A stretch of 64,000 nt of DNA from Paraburkholderia monticola (lineage in GTDB: Bacteria > Pseudomonadota > Gammaproteobacteria > Burkholderiales > Burkholderiaceae): assembly GCF_001580545.1 (NCBI RefSeq), contig NZ_LRBG01000039.1, forward strand, positions 558,001 to 622,000, read 5' to 3'. This document shows positions 34,628 through 44,264 of the stretch, piece after piece; position 1 is the stretch's first letter; each line of letters begins with the position of its first letter. A program made the position numbers and the translations under genes. The notes beneath the pieces are model-generated. The model saw only the letters and a program-made list of their open reading frames with translations, did not search any database and was not told the DNA's origin.

Positions 34628-34865
34628 GGAGCACCTCCATGAGCGGATTCGAAACGGGGAATCGAGGCCGACGTCCGCTTCGTGCCTGGTCGGACGACCT
34701 CGATGGTCGGCATACAGATTGGTAAACGGCGATTTGTATGGTGACACGCGCGGCGTCTGCCTCAATCGGACTTTGGTCCTACAAACGTGGCGCTACCGCT
34801 AGAGAGCCCCGCAGCCGGCCGCAGGTGGTGTAGCGTTGTCATGCGCAACCGACAGGAGACCCACC

Positions 34866-35702
34866 ATGTGCCGCTGGCTCGCTTATTCCGGCAATCCGGT
34901 TCAGCTTGAAACAGTACTGTTCAACACCAAACATTCGCTGATCGATCAAAGCCTGCATTCGCGGCTCGGTGCGACCACCACCAATGGCGACGGTTTCGGA
35001 ATCGGCTGGTATGGACACCCCACTGACATTCCGTATCGCTACCGCTGCATCCAGCCCGCCTGGAGCGACCGCAATCTACGCGAGGCCGCGCGGGCGATTC
35101 ACTCGCCGCTGTTCGTCGCGCACATACGGGCGGCGACCGACACGCCGTCGCAGGAAACCAACTGTCATCCGTTCCGCCACGGCCGCTGGCTATTCGCTCA
35201 CAACGGGCTGGTGCGCAACTACCCGGCGCTGCGCCGCGATCTGATGGTGAAGATCGACCCCGATCTGTTCCCATCCATCGAAGGCTCGACCGATTCCGAG
35301 GTGTTGTTTTTTCTCGCACTGACGTTCGGGCTGGAGCTTGCGCCCGTCACCGCGCTCGAACGGATGGTCGCCTTCGTCGAAGCCATCGGCCGCCAGCATG
35401 GTGTGGACGAGCCGCTGAACATGACCGTGTGCGCGACCGACGGCGAGCAGATCGTCGCCGTCCGCTATTCGAGCGAAGGCAAGTCGCGTTCGCTGTTTCA
35501 TAGCACCTCGTTCCGTCATCTGCTCGAGTTGTATCCCGACGACGAGCGCATCAAGACGGCCGGCGAGAATGCGTTCCTAGTGCTATCCGAGCCGCTCGCG
35601 GACTTGCCCGGCTTCTGGCAGGAGATTCCCGAGAGCACGGCGGTGGTCGCGCGCGGCGGCGAAGTTGGGCAATATCCGTTCAAGCCGCACCTGGCCGACT
35701 GA
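34866..35702 (+). CDS. Class II glutamine amidotransferase (YafJ-like)
   Basis: This 278-residue protein belongs to the N-terminal-nucleophile glutamine amidotransferase family. MCRWLAYSG gives Cys2 as the catalytic nucleophile after Met removal, and NGDGFGIGWY, VAHIRAATD, NCHPFRHGRWLFAHNGLV and GSTDSEVLFF are the standard motifs. The start at 34866 is fixed by the need for Cys2 and by an AGGAGA site. The acceptor reaction of YafJ-type proteins is unknown. Confidence 0.87.
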   Translation: MCRWLAYSGNPVQLETVLFNTKHSLIDQSLHSRLGATTTNGDGFGIGWYGHPTDIPYRYRCIQPAWSDRNLREAARAIHSPLFVAHIRAATDTPSQETNCHPFRHGRWLFAHNGLVRNYPALRRDLMVKIDPDLFPSIEGSTDSEVLFFLALTFGLELAPVTALERMVAFVEAIGRQHGVDEPLNMTVCATDGEQIVAVRYSSEGKSRSLFHSTSFRHLLELYPDDERIKTAGENAFLVLSEPLADLPGFWQEIPESTAVVARGGEVGQYPFKPHLAD

Positions 35703-35803
35703 ACTGTGCGCGGTCCCCGAACGCGGACCGCCTGCGTGATCTGAAGCATCCGTTGAACGCGCCAGGCCCGCGACTTGCTGTGTGTTGCCGTGAGGAGACA
35801 CAC

Positions 35804-37096
35804 ATGAACGACGATAAATTGATCGAGCCCGAAGCCTCGGTTCGCGACCCCGTCGAGCGGTCCTGGATCAAACGGCTCGGTCCGGGCTTGATCACAGGCG
35901 CCGCGGACGACGATCCGTCGGGAATCGGCACCTATTCGCAAGCCGGCGCGCAGTTCGGGTTCGCGCTTCTGTGGGTGATCCTGCTCACCTATCCATTGAT
36001 GACGGCCATCCAGCTCGTGAGCGCGCGCATTGGCCGGGTGACCGGCAAGGGCCTCGCGTCGAACATGCGCATGCACTATCCGGCATGGCTGCTATACGGC
36101 GCGGTCGGCCTGCTCGTCATCGCCAATGTCATCAACATCGCCGCCGACCTGTCGGCGATGGGCGCCGCAGTCGACCTGCTGGTGCATGGCCCGCAGCACC
36201 TTTACGTCATCGTCATTGGAGTGTTCTCTGTCATCCTGCAGATTTTTGTCCCCTACGACCGGTACGCGCGCATTCTGAAGTGGAGCGCCCTATCGCTTCT
36301 CGCGTATGTCGCGGTCGCCTTCATCGTTCCGATCCCGTGGGGTGAAGTCGCACACGCCATCGTGCTGCCGCGCATCTCGCTCACGTCAGGCTATCTGACC
36401 ACGATCGTCGCCGTGCTCGGCACGACGATCAGCCCGTATCTGTTCTTCTGGCAGGCGTCGCAGGAAGTCGAAGAAATGCGCTCGGCGCCAGTTCAGGCGC
36501 CGTTACGCCGCGTCCCGCGAGAGGCGCCCGCGCAACTGCGGCGGATCAACATTGATACGTGGGTCGGCATGGGCGTCTCCAACGGCGTGGCCTTCTTCAT
36601 CATGTTGACGGCGGCCGCTACGCTCCATCTGCATCACATCGATGTCAAAACGTCGGCGGATGCCGCCCGCGCACTCGAGCCCTTTGCCGGGCGCTTTGCT
36701 TACGTGCTGTTTGCGCTCGGCATCGTCGGAACCGGCCTGCTCGCACTGCCGGTCCTCGCCGGATCGGCCGCCTACGCCGCCGCGGGCAGCTTTCGCTGGC
36801 GCAGCAGTCTGGCGTTGCAACTCACCCTCGCGCGCGAATTCTATGCGGTGATCGCACTGGCCATCCTTGGAGGTGTGGCCATCACCTTTATGCATTTCGA
36901 CCCGATCCGCGCGCTGTACTGGAGCGCGGTGATCAATGGCGTGACCGCGGCACCGATCATGATCGTCATGATGCTGATGGCGCGAAGCCGCCGTGTGATG
37001 GGGCAGTTCGCCGTCAAAGGCGTGCTGGCCTGGGGAGGATGGCTGGCCACGCTCGCGATGGCGGTGGCGGCCGTCGGCGTGTTCGTGCCGGGCTGA
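35804..37096 (+). CDS. Nramp family divalent metal transporter
   Basis: This inner-membrane transporter has 430 residues and about 11 membrane segments. The metal-site region of helix 1 reads GPGLITGAADDDPSGIGTYSQ. The usual Nramp DPGN is DPSG here, a variant found in the bacterial subgroup related to Mg/NRMT-type transporters. GTTISPYLFFWQASQEVEEM matches the helix 6 region without the canonical MPH motif. Substrate may therefore differ from Mn/Fe. The ATG at 35804 follows GAGGAGA. Confidence 0.87.
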   Translation: MNDDKLIEPEASVRDPVERSWIKRLGPGLITGAADDDPSGIGTYSQAGAQFGFALLWVILLTYPLMTAIQLVSARIGRVTGKGLASNMRMHYPAWLLYGAVGLLVIANVINIAADLSAMGAAVDLLVHGPQHLYVIVIGVFSVILQIFVPYDRYARILKWSALSLLAYVAVAFIVPIPWGEVAHAIVLPRISLTSGYLTTIVAVLGTTISPYLFFWQASQEVEEMRSAPVQAPLRRVPREAPAQLRRINIDTWVGMGVSNGVAFFIMLTAAATLHLHHIDVKTSADAARALEPFAGRFAYVLFALGIVGTGLLALPVLAGSAAYAAAGSFRWRSSLALQLTLAREFYAVIALAILGGVAITFMHFDPIRALYWSAVINGVTAAPIMIVMMLMARSRRVMGQFAVKGVLAWGGWLATLAMAVAAVGVFVPG

Positions 37097-37180
37097 GAGC
37101 CCGAGAGCCCGCATGCCGCCGCGAACCCGGCTTGCCTTTCTTCCCCAATAGCGGTGCTGCGATATACGCGCCAAACGGGT

Positions 37181-37215
37181 TGCAAAACGGGGCTGCAAAA
37201 CGGGGCTGCAAAACG
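37181..37215 (+). repeat. Short tandem repeat, 13-bp unit
   Basis: TGCAAAACGGGGC occurs at 37181-37193 and again at 37194-37206, with a third partial copy at 37207-37215. It lies between the Nramp gene and the phosphoesterase gene. It could be a slippage product; no function is evident. Confidence 0.75.
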
Positions 37216-37348
37216 CCAACCTGATCTGAACTTCCTGGAGCTACGTTCGTCTGAACGGTGCACCTGGCCAGGCACGGCACCGTCGCATGCTGACACTTTG
37301 CCGACAGCCGCGCGGCCGCTCTCGATTGACGATCAGGGAGAATTTGGC

Positions 37349-38722
37349 ATGCCCAAAAAGCGTTCGAACGAATCCGCCGCCGCGCGCGGTAACCGCAACG
37401 ACAACGGCAACGGCAGGACTCTCAAAGCACCTGTCTTTTCGCAGCCGCAGCCCACGCCGGATCCGCAAACCTTCGTGGTCAGGCACGCATCCGATGCCGC
37501 CGCCTACAAGGTCATCGACGAACTGAACCGGGAGCACAAACTGAAGGCGCTCCCGTTTCCTGCGCCGCGCGGCGGCACCGAACCCCGGCTGACGTTCGCA
37601 CAGGTGATCGACAACGATCAGACGCTGCTCGACACGATCAACGCGAACGGCCAGATCGTGTTTCACGCCACCGGCGATTGCGGCAACACTAAAGGTCCGG
37701 CTACCCAGAATGAAGTGTCGGACAAGATGGTCAGCGACTTCGACGAAGCGGATCCCGCCGAGGTGCCGCAATTCAATTTTCTGCTGGGCGACATCGTCTA
37801 CAGCTTTGGCGAGGCCCAGTACTACTACGATCAGTTCTATGAGCCGTATCGCGACTATCATGCGCCGATACTCGCCGTGGCCGGCAATCACGACGGCATG
37901 GTGTCGCCGTTGCAGCATGAGAAGAGCCTGCAGGCGTTTCTCAGAAACTTTTGCTGCGAGCGCTTCCAGGTCTCTCCCGATGCGGGCAACCTTTCCCGTA
38001 CGGCACAAATTCAGCCCGGGGTGTTCTTCACGTTCGAAGCGCCGTTCGTGCGCATCATCGCGTTGTACAGCAATACGCTCGAAGATCCGGGCGTGATCGC
38101 GGACCGTCACATCGGCAACACTCAGCTCAAATTTCTGAAAGCGGCATTACTGCGGGTGAAGAAAGAAAACTATCGCGGCGCGCTGCTTTTCGCACATCAC
38201 CATCCTCCGTATGTGGCGCGTGGACGTCACGGCTGGAGCGTCGAAATGCAACGGCAGATCGATGCGGTTTGCCACGAGGTCGGGATCTGGCCACATGCCG
38301 ATCTCGCGGGACACGCGCACAACTATCAGCGCTTTACACGAACGCGTGCCGATGGCACGCACATTCCTTACATCGTGTGCGGCAATGGCGGTCACGGCGT
38401 GCAGCGACTCACCACCAACGGACAACCGCCGCTTCGCGCGCCGCAGTTGATTCAGGCTGCATCAAAAGATACCGATGCCGTTGTCCTCGAAAGCTACGAC
38501 GACCGCAACTACGGCTATTTGCGGCTGGTCGCCAATGCGAGGCAATTGCGTATCGAATACCATCCCGCCGTCGACGGACCCAACACGAAAACGCCGGACG
38601 ATCAGGTGACCATCGATCTGGCCACCCGCCAGGTGGCTCACTACATCGCTCGCGACTCCGGCATACCCGCACTCGCCGCGCATATTCGTGAGTACGCGCG
38701 AGTCTCGGCCGGCAAAGGCTGA
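37349..38722 (+). CDS. Metallophosphoesterase
   Basis: This 457-residue calcineurin-like phosphoesterase is presumably bimetallic. The motifs are FHATGDCGN (metal ligand Asp), FNFLLGDIVYSFG, VAGNHDGMVSP (the Asn-His-Asp box), LLFAHHHPPYV and DLAGHAHNYQRF (the last His pair). There is no signal peptide (MPKKRSNESAAARGNRND), so it is cytosolic or exported in another way. The ATG at 37349 follows CAGGGAG. The natural substrate is unknown. Confidence 0.85.
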   Translation: MPKKRSNESAAARGNRNDNGNGRTLKAPVFSQPQPTPDPQTFVVRHASDAAAYKVIDELNREHKLKALPFPAPRGGTEPRLTFAQVIDNDQTLLDTINANGQIVFHATGDCGNTKGPATQNEVSDKMVSDFDEADPAEVPQFNFLLGDIVYSFGEAQYYYDQFYEPYRDYHAPILAVAGNHDGMVSPLQHEKSLQAFLRNFCCERFQVSPDAGNLSRTAQIQPGVFFTFEAPFVRIIALYSNTLEDPGVIADRHIGNTQLKFLKAALLRVKKENYRGALLFAHHHPPYVARGRHGWSVEMQRQIDAVCHEVGIWPHADLAGHAHNYQRFTRTRADGTHIPYIVCGNGGHGVQRLTTNGQPPLRAPQLIQAASKDTDAVVLESYDDRNYGYLRLVANARQLRIEYHPAVDGPNTKTPDDQVTIDLATRQVAHYIARDSGIPALAAHIREYARVSAGKG

Positions 38723-38849
38723 CGGGCGCGCGGCCGTTTCCGCTCAGCCGCTTACACACTAAAGATTCCTGTATCCGTACCGTAATAGCAAGGATAAGGC
38801 GGCAGCTAGCATTCGAGCGGCCGCACAACCACGGCAGTCGGAGACCAGC

Positions 38850-41216
38850 GTGAGATCGAAAGCGGCATCGTCCTCTAAAAAAATCGACCCGATTCAGTCG
38901 GCGAGCGATCTGGACGCACACGCCGGTGGTTGGTCCGCCCGCAACCAGCAGTTCCTTTCCTATTTCCTCTCCCGGGCGGGTCACCGCGGGACCATGCCGC
39001 TCGCGAGTTTCGTCATTGCCGTCGCGGCCGGCGTTGGGGTAGGTGCACTCGTGCATCAGGCAGTCGGCGAGACCGCGCTTGCCTTGCGGGTCGCCTTGTC
39101 GGTGCTGGCCGGCGGCGCGGGCCTCGCGGTGGTTTGTCGAAAACTTGACTTTGATTACGCCCAGCGCAGTGCCGCCACCGAACTGGCGAGCGGCCTTCTG
39201 CATGCGAATCGCGACTGCCTGAAGGTGCTTGCCGCGGATGGGAAGATGCTGCGGGTGTCGGAGCACGGCGCCGAGTTGATGGACGCGGAGTCGCCGGACC
39301 AACTCTCCGGCGCGGACTGGCTCAATTTCTGGAGCGGCGACGACCGCAAGGCGGCCGAGAAGGCTCTGGCGGGCGCCCTTGCAGGAACGAGCACCTCTTT
39401 CACTGGAAGCTGCGCGACGGTCAAGGGGCGTACCAAATGGTGGAACTCCACGCTCACGCCGGTGACAGGCGACGATGGCGAGGTGGCCACGGTTCTTTGC
39501 GCTTCAGAGGACGTCACCCAGCAGTGTGAACTGTTGAAGACGCTTCGCGAACGCGATGAACTGATGCATGAGATGGAGTCGCATGTCCGGCTGGTGTTCT
39601 ATTCGTATAGCTCGAACTTCGAGCACTTTCATCATGTCAGCGCGGGGGTCGAGAGCGTGTTCGGCCTGACGCCTCAGGATCTCGCCAATCGGCCTTCCGC
39701 GTGGCTCGAGCTCGTGGTGCCGGAGGATCTCGAGCCCTTGCTCGCCGAGATGAGCCGCATCGCGTCCGAAGCGACGGAAGGCCGCATCGAATATCGCATC
39801 CGCCGCCCGGATGGTTGCCTGCGCTGGATCAGAAGCACGGCCTATCCGGTGTTCGATGATTCCGCCAAGGTGGCGCGCATCGTCGGTGTCAGCGAGGACA
39901 TCACGCTGGAGCAGGAACGCCTCGCGGCGCTCGACCGCCTGGCCTACACCGATGCGCTGACCGGACTATCCAATCGCGGCGCCCTGATCCGCCACATGAA
40001 GACGCTTTGCAGGCAGAACGTCGCGTTCGGTCTCATGTTCGTCGACCTCGACCGCTTCAAGGTGCTCAACGATACGCTCGGCCATACGGCCGCCGACCGT
40101 CTGCTACAGGACATCGCGAAAGTCATTCAGGGGGCGCTGCCTCCTGATGCTTGTGTGGCGCGCCTCGGTGGGGACGAGTTCGCGGTCATCGTCAGGGGCC
40201 CGAGCGACAAGGCCACGCTGGCCACGTTGGCGCAGTCCCTTCTCAACCTGTTTTCAAGCGACGTTCGCAAAGACCACGCTGCGCCATTCGTCACGGCGTC
40301 TATCGGCATCTCGATCTTTCCCGAGCACGGCCGGGACCACGAGGCACTGCTGACGAGCGCGGATATCGCCATGTATGCGGCAAAAAAAGGTGGCCGCAAC
40401 GGCTTCAGGTTTGCCGACGAAGCGTCCAGCGATGTGCTCGGGGATTTCGAACTGGAGTGCGATCTGCCTACGGCGTTGGCGTCGAATCAGTTCGTCCTCC
40501 ATTTCCAGGGGATTCACGAGCCGGCCTCGCTGGCGGTGAAAGGCGTCGAAGCACTGGTTCGATGGAATCATCCAACGCGAGGGTTGGTGCGGCCCGCCAG
40601 CTTCATCCCAATCCTGGAGGAAAGCGGGTTCATCGTCGAAGTCGGCGCGTGGGTCATGGACGCGGCTCTCGCCCAACTTTCCATCTGGCAGAGCGCCGGA
40701 AGACAAGAGCTTTCGATGTCGGTGAACGTGTCGGCGCGTCAGCTCAGGGATGACTCTCTTGTCGCTATCGTCGACGAGGCGCTGCGAAAACACGACGTGC
40801 CCCCGCACTGCGTTCAAATCGAACTGACCGAAAGTGCGTTGATGGAAAACGCATTGCTCGCGCAAGCCACGCTGATGGCGCTCAAGCGTCTTGGCGTGCG
40901 TATCGCGATCGACGATTTCGGCACGGGGTACTCGAGTCTGCGCTATCTGGCCGATTTTTCGCCGGACATCGTCAAGATCGACCGTTCATTTACGGCCAGG
41001 CTGGACCGCGACGCCGCCGCCGCGTCGATCGTCCGGGGCATCATTCAGATGTCGCACGAACTAGGCATCAAAGTGACGGCCGAGGGTGTCGAAACCGATC
41101 AGCAATTGCATGCATTGCGCGACGCGGGCTGCGACTACGTACAAGGGTACTTTTTGACGAAGCCGACGAATGCGGACAAGCTTTTCCATCGCGAAGGCGC
41201 TTTAGCGGCTTCCTAA
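38850..41216 (+). CDS. PAS-GGDEF-EAL cyclic-di-GMP signalling protein
   Basis: This 788-residue membrane protein has two N-terminal hydrophobic segments (about 50-70 and 78-95), two PAS-like regions (the second has YRIRRPDGCLRWIRSTAYPV), an intact diguanylate cyclase GGDEF (RLGGDEFAVIV, near residue 439) and an intact phosphodiesterase EAL (GVEALVRW, Glu567; then DFGTGYSSLRYL and KIDRSF). The inhibitory RxxD site before GGDEF reads LPPD, so product inhibition is probably lost. It starts with GTG at 38850 behind GGAG. It may make or break cyclic di-GMP. Confidence 0.9.
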   Translation: MRSKAASSSKKIDPIQSASDLDAHAGGWSARNQQFLSYFLSRAGHRGTMPLASFVIAVAAGVGVGALVHQAVGETALALRVALSVLAGGAGLAVVCRKLDFDYAQRSAATELASGLLHANRDCLKVLAADGKMLRVSEHGAELMDAESPDQLSGADWLNFWSGDDRKAAEKALAGALAGTSTSFTGSCATVKGRTKWWNSTLTPVTGDDGEVATVLCASEDVTQQCELLKTLRERDELMHEMESHVRLVFYSYSSNFEHFHHVSAGVESVFGLTPQDLANRPSAWLELVVPEDLEPLLAEMSRIASEATEGRIEYRIRRPDGCLRWIRSTAYPVFDDSAKVARIVGVSEDITLEQERLAALDRLAYTDALTGLSNRGALIRHMKTLCRQNVAFGLMFVDLDRFKVLNDTLGHTAADRLLQDIAKVIQGALPPDACVARLGGDEFAVIVRGPSDKATLATLAQSLLNLFSSDVRKDHAAPFVTASIGISIFPEHGRDHEALLTSADIAMYAAKKGGRNGFRFADEASSDVLGDFELECDLPTALASNQFVLHFQGIHEPASLAVKGVEALVRWNHPTRGLVRPASFIPILEESGFIVEVGAWVMDAALAQLSIWQSAGRQELSMSVNVSARQLRDDSLVAIVDEALRKHDVPPHCVQIELTESALMENALLAQATLMALKRLGVRIAIDDFGTGYSSLRYLADFSPDIVKIDRSFTARLDRDAAAASIVRGIIQMSHELGIKVTAEGVETDQQLHALRDAGCDYVQGYFLTKPTNADKLFHREGALAAS

Positions 41217-41226
41217 GCGGGAGACA

Positions 41227-42138
41227 CTAGCTGCTGCTCCGGCTGAGAAACAGATCCGCGACGACCGAGCGCAACCAGCGATTGCCCGCCTCGTGATGGT
41301 ACTTCGCGTGCCAGTGCTGCCGCACCGCGAACTTGTCCACCGGGAAAGGACACGAATGGACCGCGACGTCATTCGTGCGCGCCAGCGTTTCGCCGATGTG
41401 CCGGGGCAACGTCGCGATCAGATCGGTCGAATTGATGATGGACCCGAGTCCGAGAAATCCAGGCAATTCAAGCACGACGTCGCGTTCGATCTGCTCGCGC
41501 AACAACGCCTGTTCGAGCAGTTGCGCTCCCGTGCCCGCTTCGATGACGACGTGCCCCTCGGCGCAGTATTGCTTCAGGCTCATCCGCGCGCGCACGCGTG
41601 GATGATTCCGGTTGGCGAGGCACACCCAGTCCTGCATATAAAGCTGTTGCTGGTACATGCCGCCCCCGAGCCAGGGCACGTGCCCGATCGCCAGATCCGC
41701 CTCGCCGGATTCGAGCGCGCGTTCCGTATTGCCGTCGATCCGTGCCGCTTCCAGCCGAATGCCGGGCGCCTGAGCCCGCACATGCGCCAGCATTCGCGGC
41801 AGCAGCGTGATATGGCTCGCGTCTGTCATGCAGATGCGAAACCGTCGTTTGGCGGTGGCGGGATCGAACGAGATTTCCCAGGCGGCAAACCGGCGCAACG
41901 ACTCCAGAATCTCCCGGCACGGTCCGATCAAGGCATCCGCCTGCGGAGTGGGCGTCATGCCGGCTGGCGTGCGGACGAACAGCGGGTCCTGCAAATGATC
42001 GCGCAGGCGACCTAACCAGATACTGACCGTCGGCTGACTTTGTCCAAGCTGCTCGGCGGCGCGCGTGACGCTTCGCAAGTCGTAAAGCAGGTCGAAAAGC
42101 TGCAGTAGCTTGAGGTCCGGAAGGTCTGTGGTGCTCAT
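41227..42138 (-). CDS. LysR family transcriptional regulator (NodD/PcaQ-like)
   Basis: This 303-residue regulator has an N-terminal helix-turn-helix (LKLLQLFDLLYDLRSVTRAAEQLGQSQPTVSIWLGRLR) and an effector domain (FRICMTDASHITLLPRMLAHV). It lies downstream of, and on the same strand as, the panE-like operon, 72 nt after the AroE-like gene, and is convergent with the GGDEF gene. Its upstream region shares the 11-mer CCATTGCATTG with the operon promoter (in reverse), which suggests that it controls both. Confidence 0.88.
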   Translation of the reverse strand: MSTTDLPDLKLLQLFDLLYDLRSVTRAAEQLGQSQPTVSIWLGRLRDHLQDPLFVRTPAGMTPTPQADALIGPCREILESLRRFAAWEISFDPATAKRRFRICMTDASHITLLPRMLAHVRAQAPGIRLEAARIDGNTERALESGEADLAIGHVPWLGGGMYQQQLYMQDWVCLANRNHPRVRARMSLKQYCAEGHVVIEAGTGAQLLEQALLREQIERDVVLELPGFLGLGSIINSTDLIATLPRHIGETLARTNDVAVHSCPFPVDKFAVRQHWHAKYHHEAGNRWLRSVVADLFLSRSSS

Positions 42139-42150
42139 GGCCGTATTGTC

Positions 42151-42190
42151 GTTCGCAATATTGTGATTGTAGCCATTGCATTGTGCGAAC
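42151..42190. promoter_or_regulatory. Putative LysR binding region with inverted repeat
   Basis: GTTCGCA (42151-42157) and TGCGAAC (42184-42190) are inverted. Between them lies CCATTGCATTG (42173-42183), the reverse complement of CAATGCAATGG at 46119-46129 in the operon promoter. It lies just upstream of the LysR start codon at 42138. Confidence 0.45.
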
Positions 42191-42210
42191 GGACCGGAAT
42201 CCGGACTGCG

Positions 42211-43044
42211 TCACTCGAGCGGCACGGTCAACCGGTCGATAACCGCCTGCGTCTGCGGACGCACACCGCGCCACCACTCGAACGCCTCGGCCGCCTGCTC
42301 GACGAGCATGCCGACGCCGTCGGCGATACCCTGCACGCCCGCATCGCGCGCGAGCCGCAGAAACGGTGTGAGCCCCTTGCCATACGCGAGTTCGTACGCG
42401 GCCCCCGCCGGGCTGAACACGCTCGGCGCAACGGCAGGCAACTGACCGGTGAGACTCGCCGAGGTCGCGTTCACGACGAGGTCGAACTGCCCCATCGTGT
42501 CGAGTTCCCGATAGCCACATGCGATCAGCGGGTCGCTGCTCGCGACTTGCGCCAGCAGCGCCTCGGCCTTGCGCACGTCACGGTTCACGACGACCAGTTC
42601 CGCCGGCCGCGCCGCGATAAACGGCAGCAATGCGCCGCGAACCGCCCCACCCGCGCCCAGCACCAGCACCCGCTTGCCCGCCATCGGTTGATTGAGATTG
42701 ACTTCGATATCACGCACGAGGCCGACGCCGTCGAAATTCTCGGCAATGATCCGGCCGTTTTCGAACTTCATCGCGTTCACGGCACCAGCGAGCGCCGCCC
42801 GTTCGCTGCGCTCATCGGCGATCGCGAACGCCTGTAGCTTGAACGGCGCGGTGACGTTCATGCCCCGGCCGCCCGCGGCGATAAACGTCCTGACCGTCGC
42901 GGCGAACGCGTCGGCCGGCTCGATGGGACCTTCGATCGCCGTGTAGGTGATGTCTTGCCCGGTCTCCTTCGCAAACAGACCATGAATCAGCGGAGATTTC
43001 GTGTGCCCGATCGGATTGCCGATCACAGCGTACTGGTCGGTCAT
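42211..43044 (-). CDS. Shikimate dehydrogenase-like protein
   Basis: This 277-residue NADP-dependent dehydrogenase of the AroE family has AVIGNPIGHTKSPLIHGLF, NVTAPFKLQAF (catalytic Lys), ENFDGVGLVRD (catalytic Asp; NFDG instead of the usual NTDG) and the cofactor loop VLGAGGAVRGALLPF. As the last gene of a catabolic-looking operon it is more likely a quinate/shikimate-type or related hydroxyacid dehydrogenase than the housekeeping AroE. Its ATG overlaps the preceding stop (TGATG). Confidence 0.85.
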   Translation of the reverse strand: MTDQYAVIGNPIGHTKSPLIHGLFAKETGQDITYTAIEGPIEPADAFAATVRTFIAAGGRGMNVTAPFKLQAFAIADERSERAALAGAVNAMKFENGRIIAENFDGVGLVRDIEVNLNQPMAGKRVLVLGAGGAVRGALLPFIAARPAELVVVNRDVRKAEALLAQVASSDPLIACGYRELDTMGQFDLVVNATSASLTGQLPAVAPSVFSPAGAAYELAYGKGLTPFLRLARDAGVQGIADGVGMLVEQAAEAFEWWRGVRPQTQAVIDRLTVPLE

Positions 43045-44264
43045 CACGCACCTCGCCTGGCATACAGCACGCCCTGGGTCTGCATCGCGTCGATTTCCGC
43101 GGCGTCGAAACCCAACGACAGTGCCACTTCCGCATTGTGCTGACCAAGGTCCGGTCCGACTTCGCGGATCGACGTGTCGCAGTCGGAAAAGCGAAAAGGC
43201 AGGTTCGGCAGACGCAATTTTCCGAAGCGCGGATGGTCCTGCTCGATCACCATGCCGCGCGCGACGATCTGCGGATCGGCGATGACTTCGTCGATACGCT
43301 GGACCTTGGCGCACGGCACGTCGACACCGTCGAGCAACGCCAGCACCTCAGCGACCGGCCGCGCCGCGACCCACGGCTTCACGACGGCGAGGATGGCCTC
43401 GCGATGGGCGTTGCGTCCGTTCAGACTGTGGAACCGCGGGTCGGCGCCGAAGCCGGCCGGAGCGCCGTGTCGTTCGGCGAGCGACGCGAACCGCTTCCAC
43501 GAGTCATCGACTTGCGCGGCGATCACGAGATCGCCATCGGCCGCGCGAAACACGCCGTACAGCGTCGAGGTCGGCATGTCGTGACCGGTCTGCTCCGGCA
43601 GCACGCCTTGCGTCGTGTAGCACTGCACCGCGTATTCGTGCATCGACACCAGCGTGTCGTACAAGGCCATGTCGATATGCTGGCCGCGACCGCTCTTCAC
43701 GCGGCCGAGCAGCGCGGCGTTGATCGCGGCGACCGCGTGAATGCCCGTGTACATATCGCCGAGCGAAATGCGCATCAGCGGCGGCGGTTCGCCGGGGTTG
43801 CCGATCATCTGCATGATGCCGCTCTTCGCCTCGGCGATCAGGCCGAAGCCGGCCCGATGCGCGTCGGGACCGGTATGGCCGTACGCCGAGATCGAGCAGT
43901 ACACAAGACTCGGATTGCGCCCGGACAACTCGGCATACCCGAGGCCCAGCTTATCCAGCGCACCTGGCCGGTAGTTTTCGATGAACACATCGGCCGAATC
44001 GCAAAGACGTCGCATGAACTCCTTGCCGCGCGGATCTTTCATGTCCACGCTGACGCCGCGCTTGCCCATGTTCAACTGCAGGAAGTAGGCGCTTTGCTGG
44101 TCGTCGAGAACGGTCGCGTGCTGGCGGCCGGCATCGCCGCTGCCAGGACGCTCGACCTTGATCACTTCGGCGCCCAGCGCCGCGAGACAACGGCCCACAT
44201 AAGGACCGGCGAGAAAGTGGCTGTAATCGACGACGCGAATACCTTCGAGAGGACGGGCTTGCAT
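43044..44264 (-). CDS. CaiB/BaiF (class III) CoA-transferase
   Basis: This 406-residue enzyme moves CoA between carboxylic acids through an aspartyl-CoA intermediate. The motifs are MQARPLEGIRVVDYSHFLAGPYVGRCLAALGAEVIKVERPGSGD, FLQLNMGKRGVSVDMKD and RISLGDMYTGIHAVAAI, where the Asp of LGDMY is the expected acylated residue. It overlaps both neighbours by one base (TGATG on each side). It probably activates the acid that the MaoC-like enzyme then hydrates. Confidence 0.88.
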   Translation of the reverse strand: MQARPLEGIRVVDYSHFLAGPYVGRCLAALGAEVIKVERPGSGDAGRQHATVLDDQQSAYFLQLNMGKRGVSVDMKDPRGKEFMRRLCDSADVFIENYRPGALDKLGLGYAELSGRNPSLVYCSISAYGHTGPDAHRAGFGLIAEAKSGIMQMIGNPGEPPPLMRISLGDMYTGIHAVAAINAALLGRVKSGRGQHIDMALYDTLVSMHEYAVQCYTTQGVLPEQTGHDMPTSTLYGVFRAADGDLVIAAQVDDSWKRFASLAERHGAPAGFGADPRFHSLNGRNAHREAILAVVKPWVAARPVAEVLALLDGVDVPCAKVQRIDEVIADPQIVARGMVIEQDHPRFGKLRLPNLPFRFSDCDTSIREVGPDLGQHNAEVALSLGFDAAEIDAMQTQGVLYARRGA

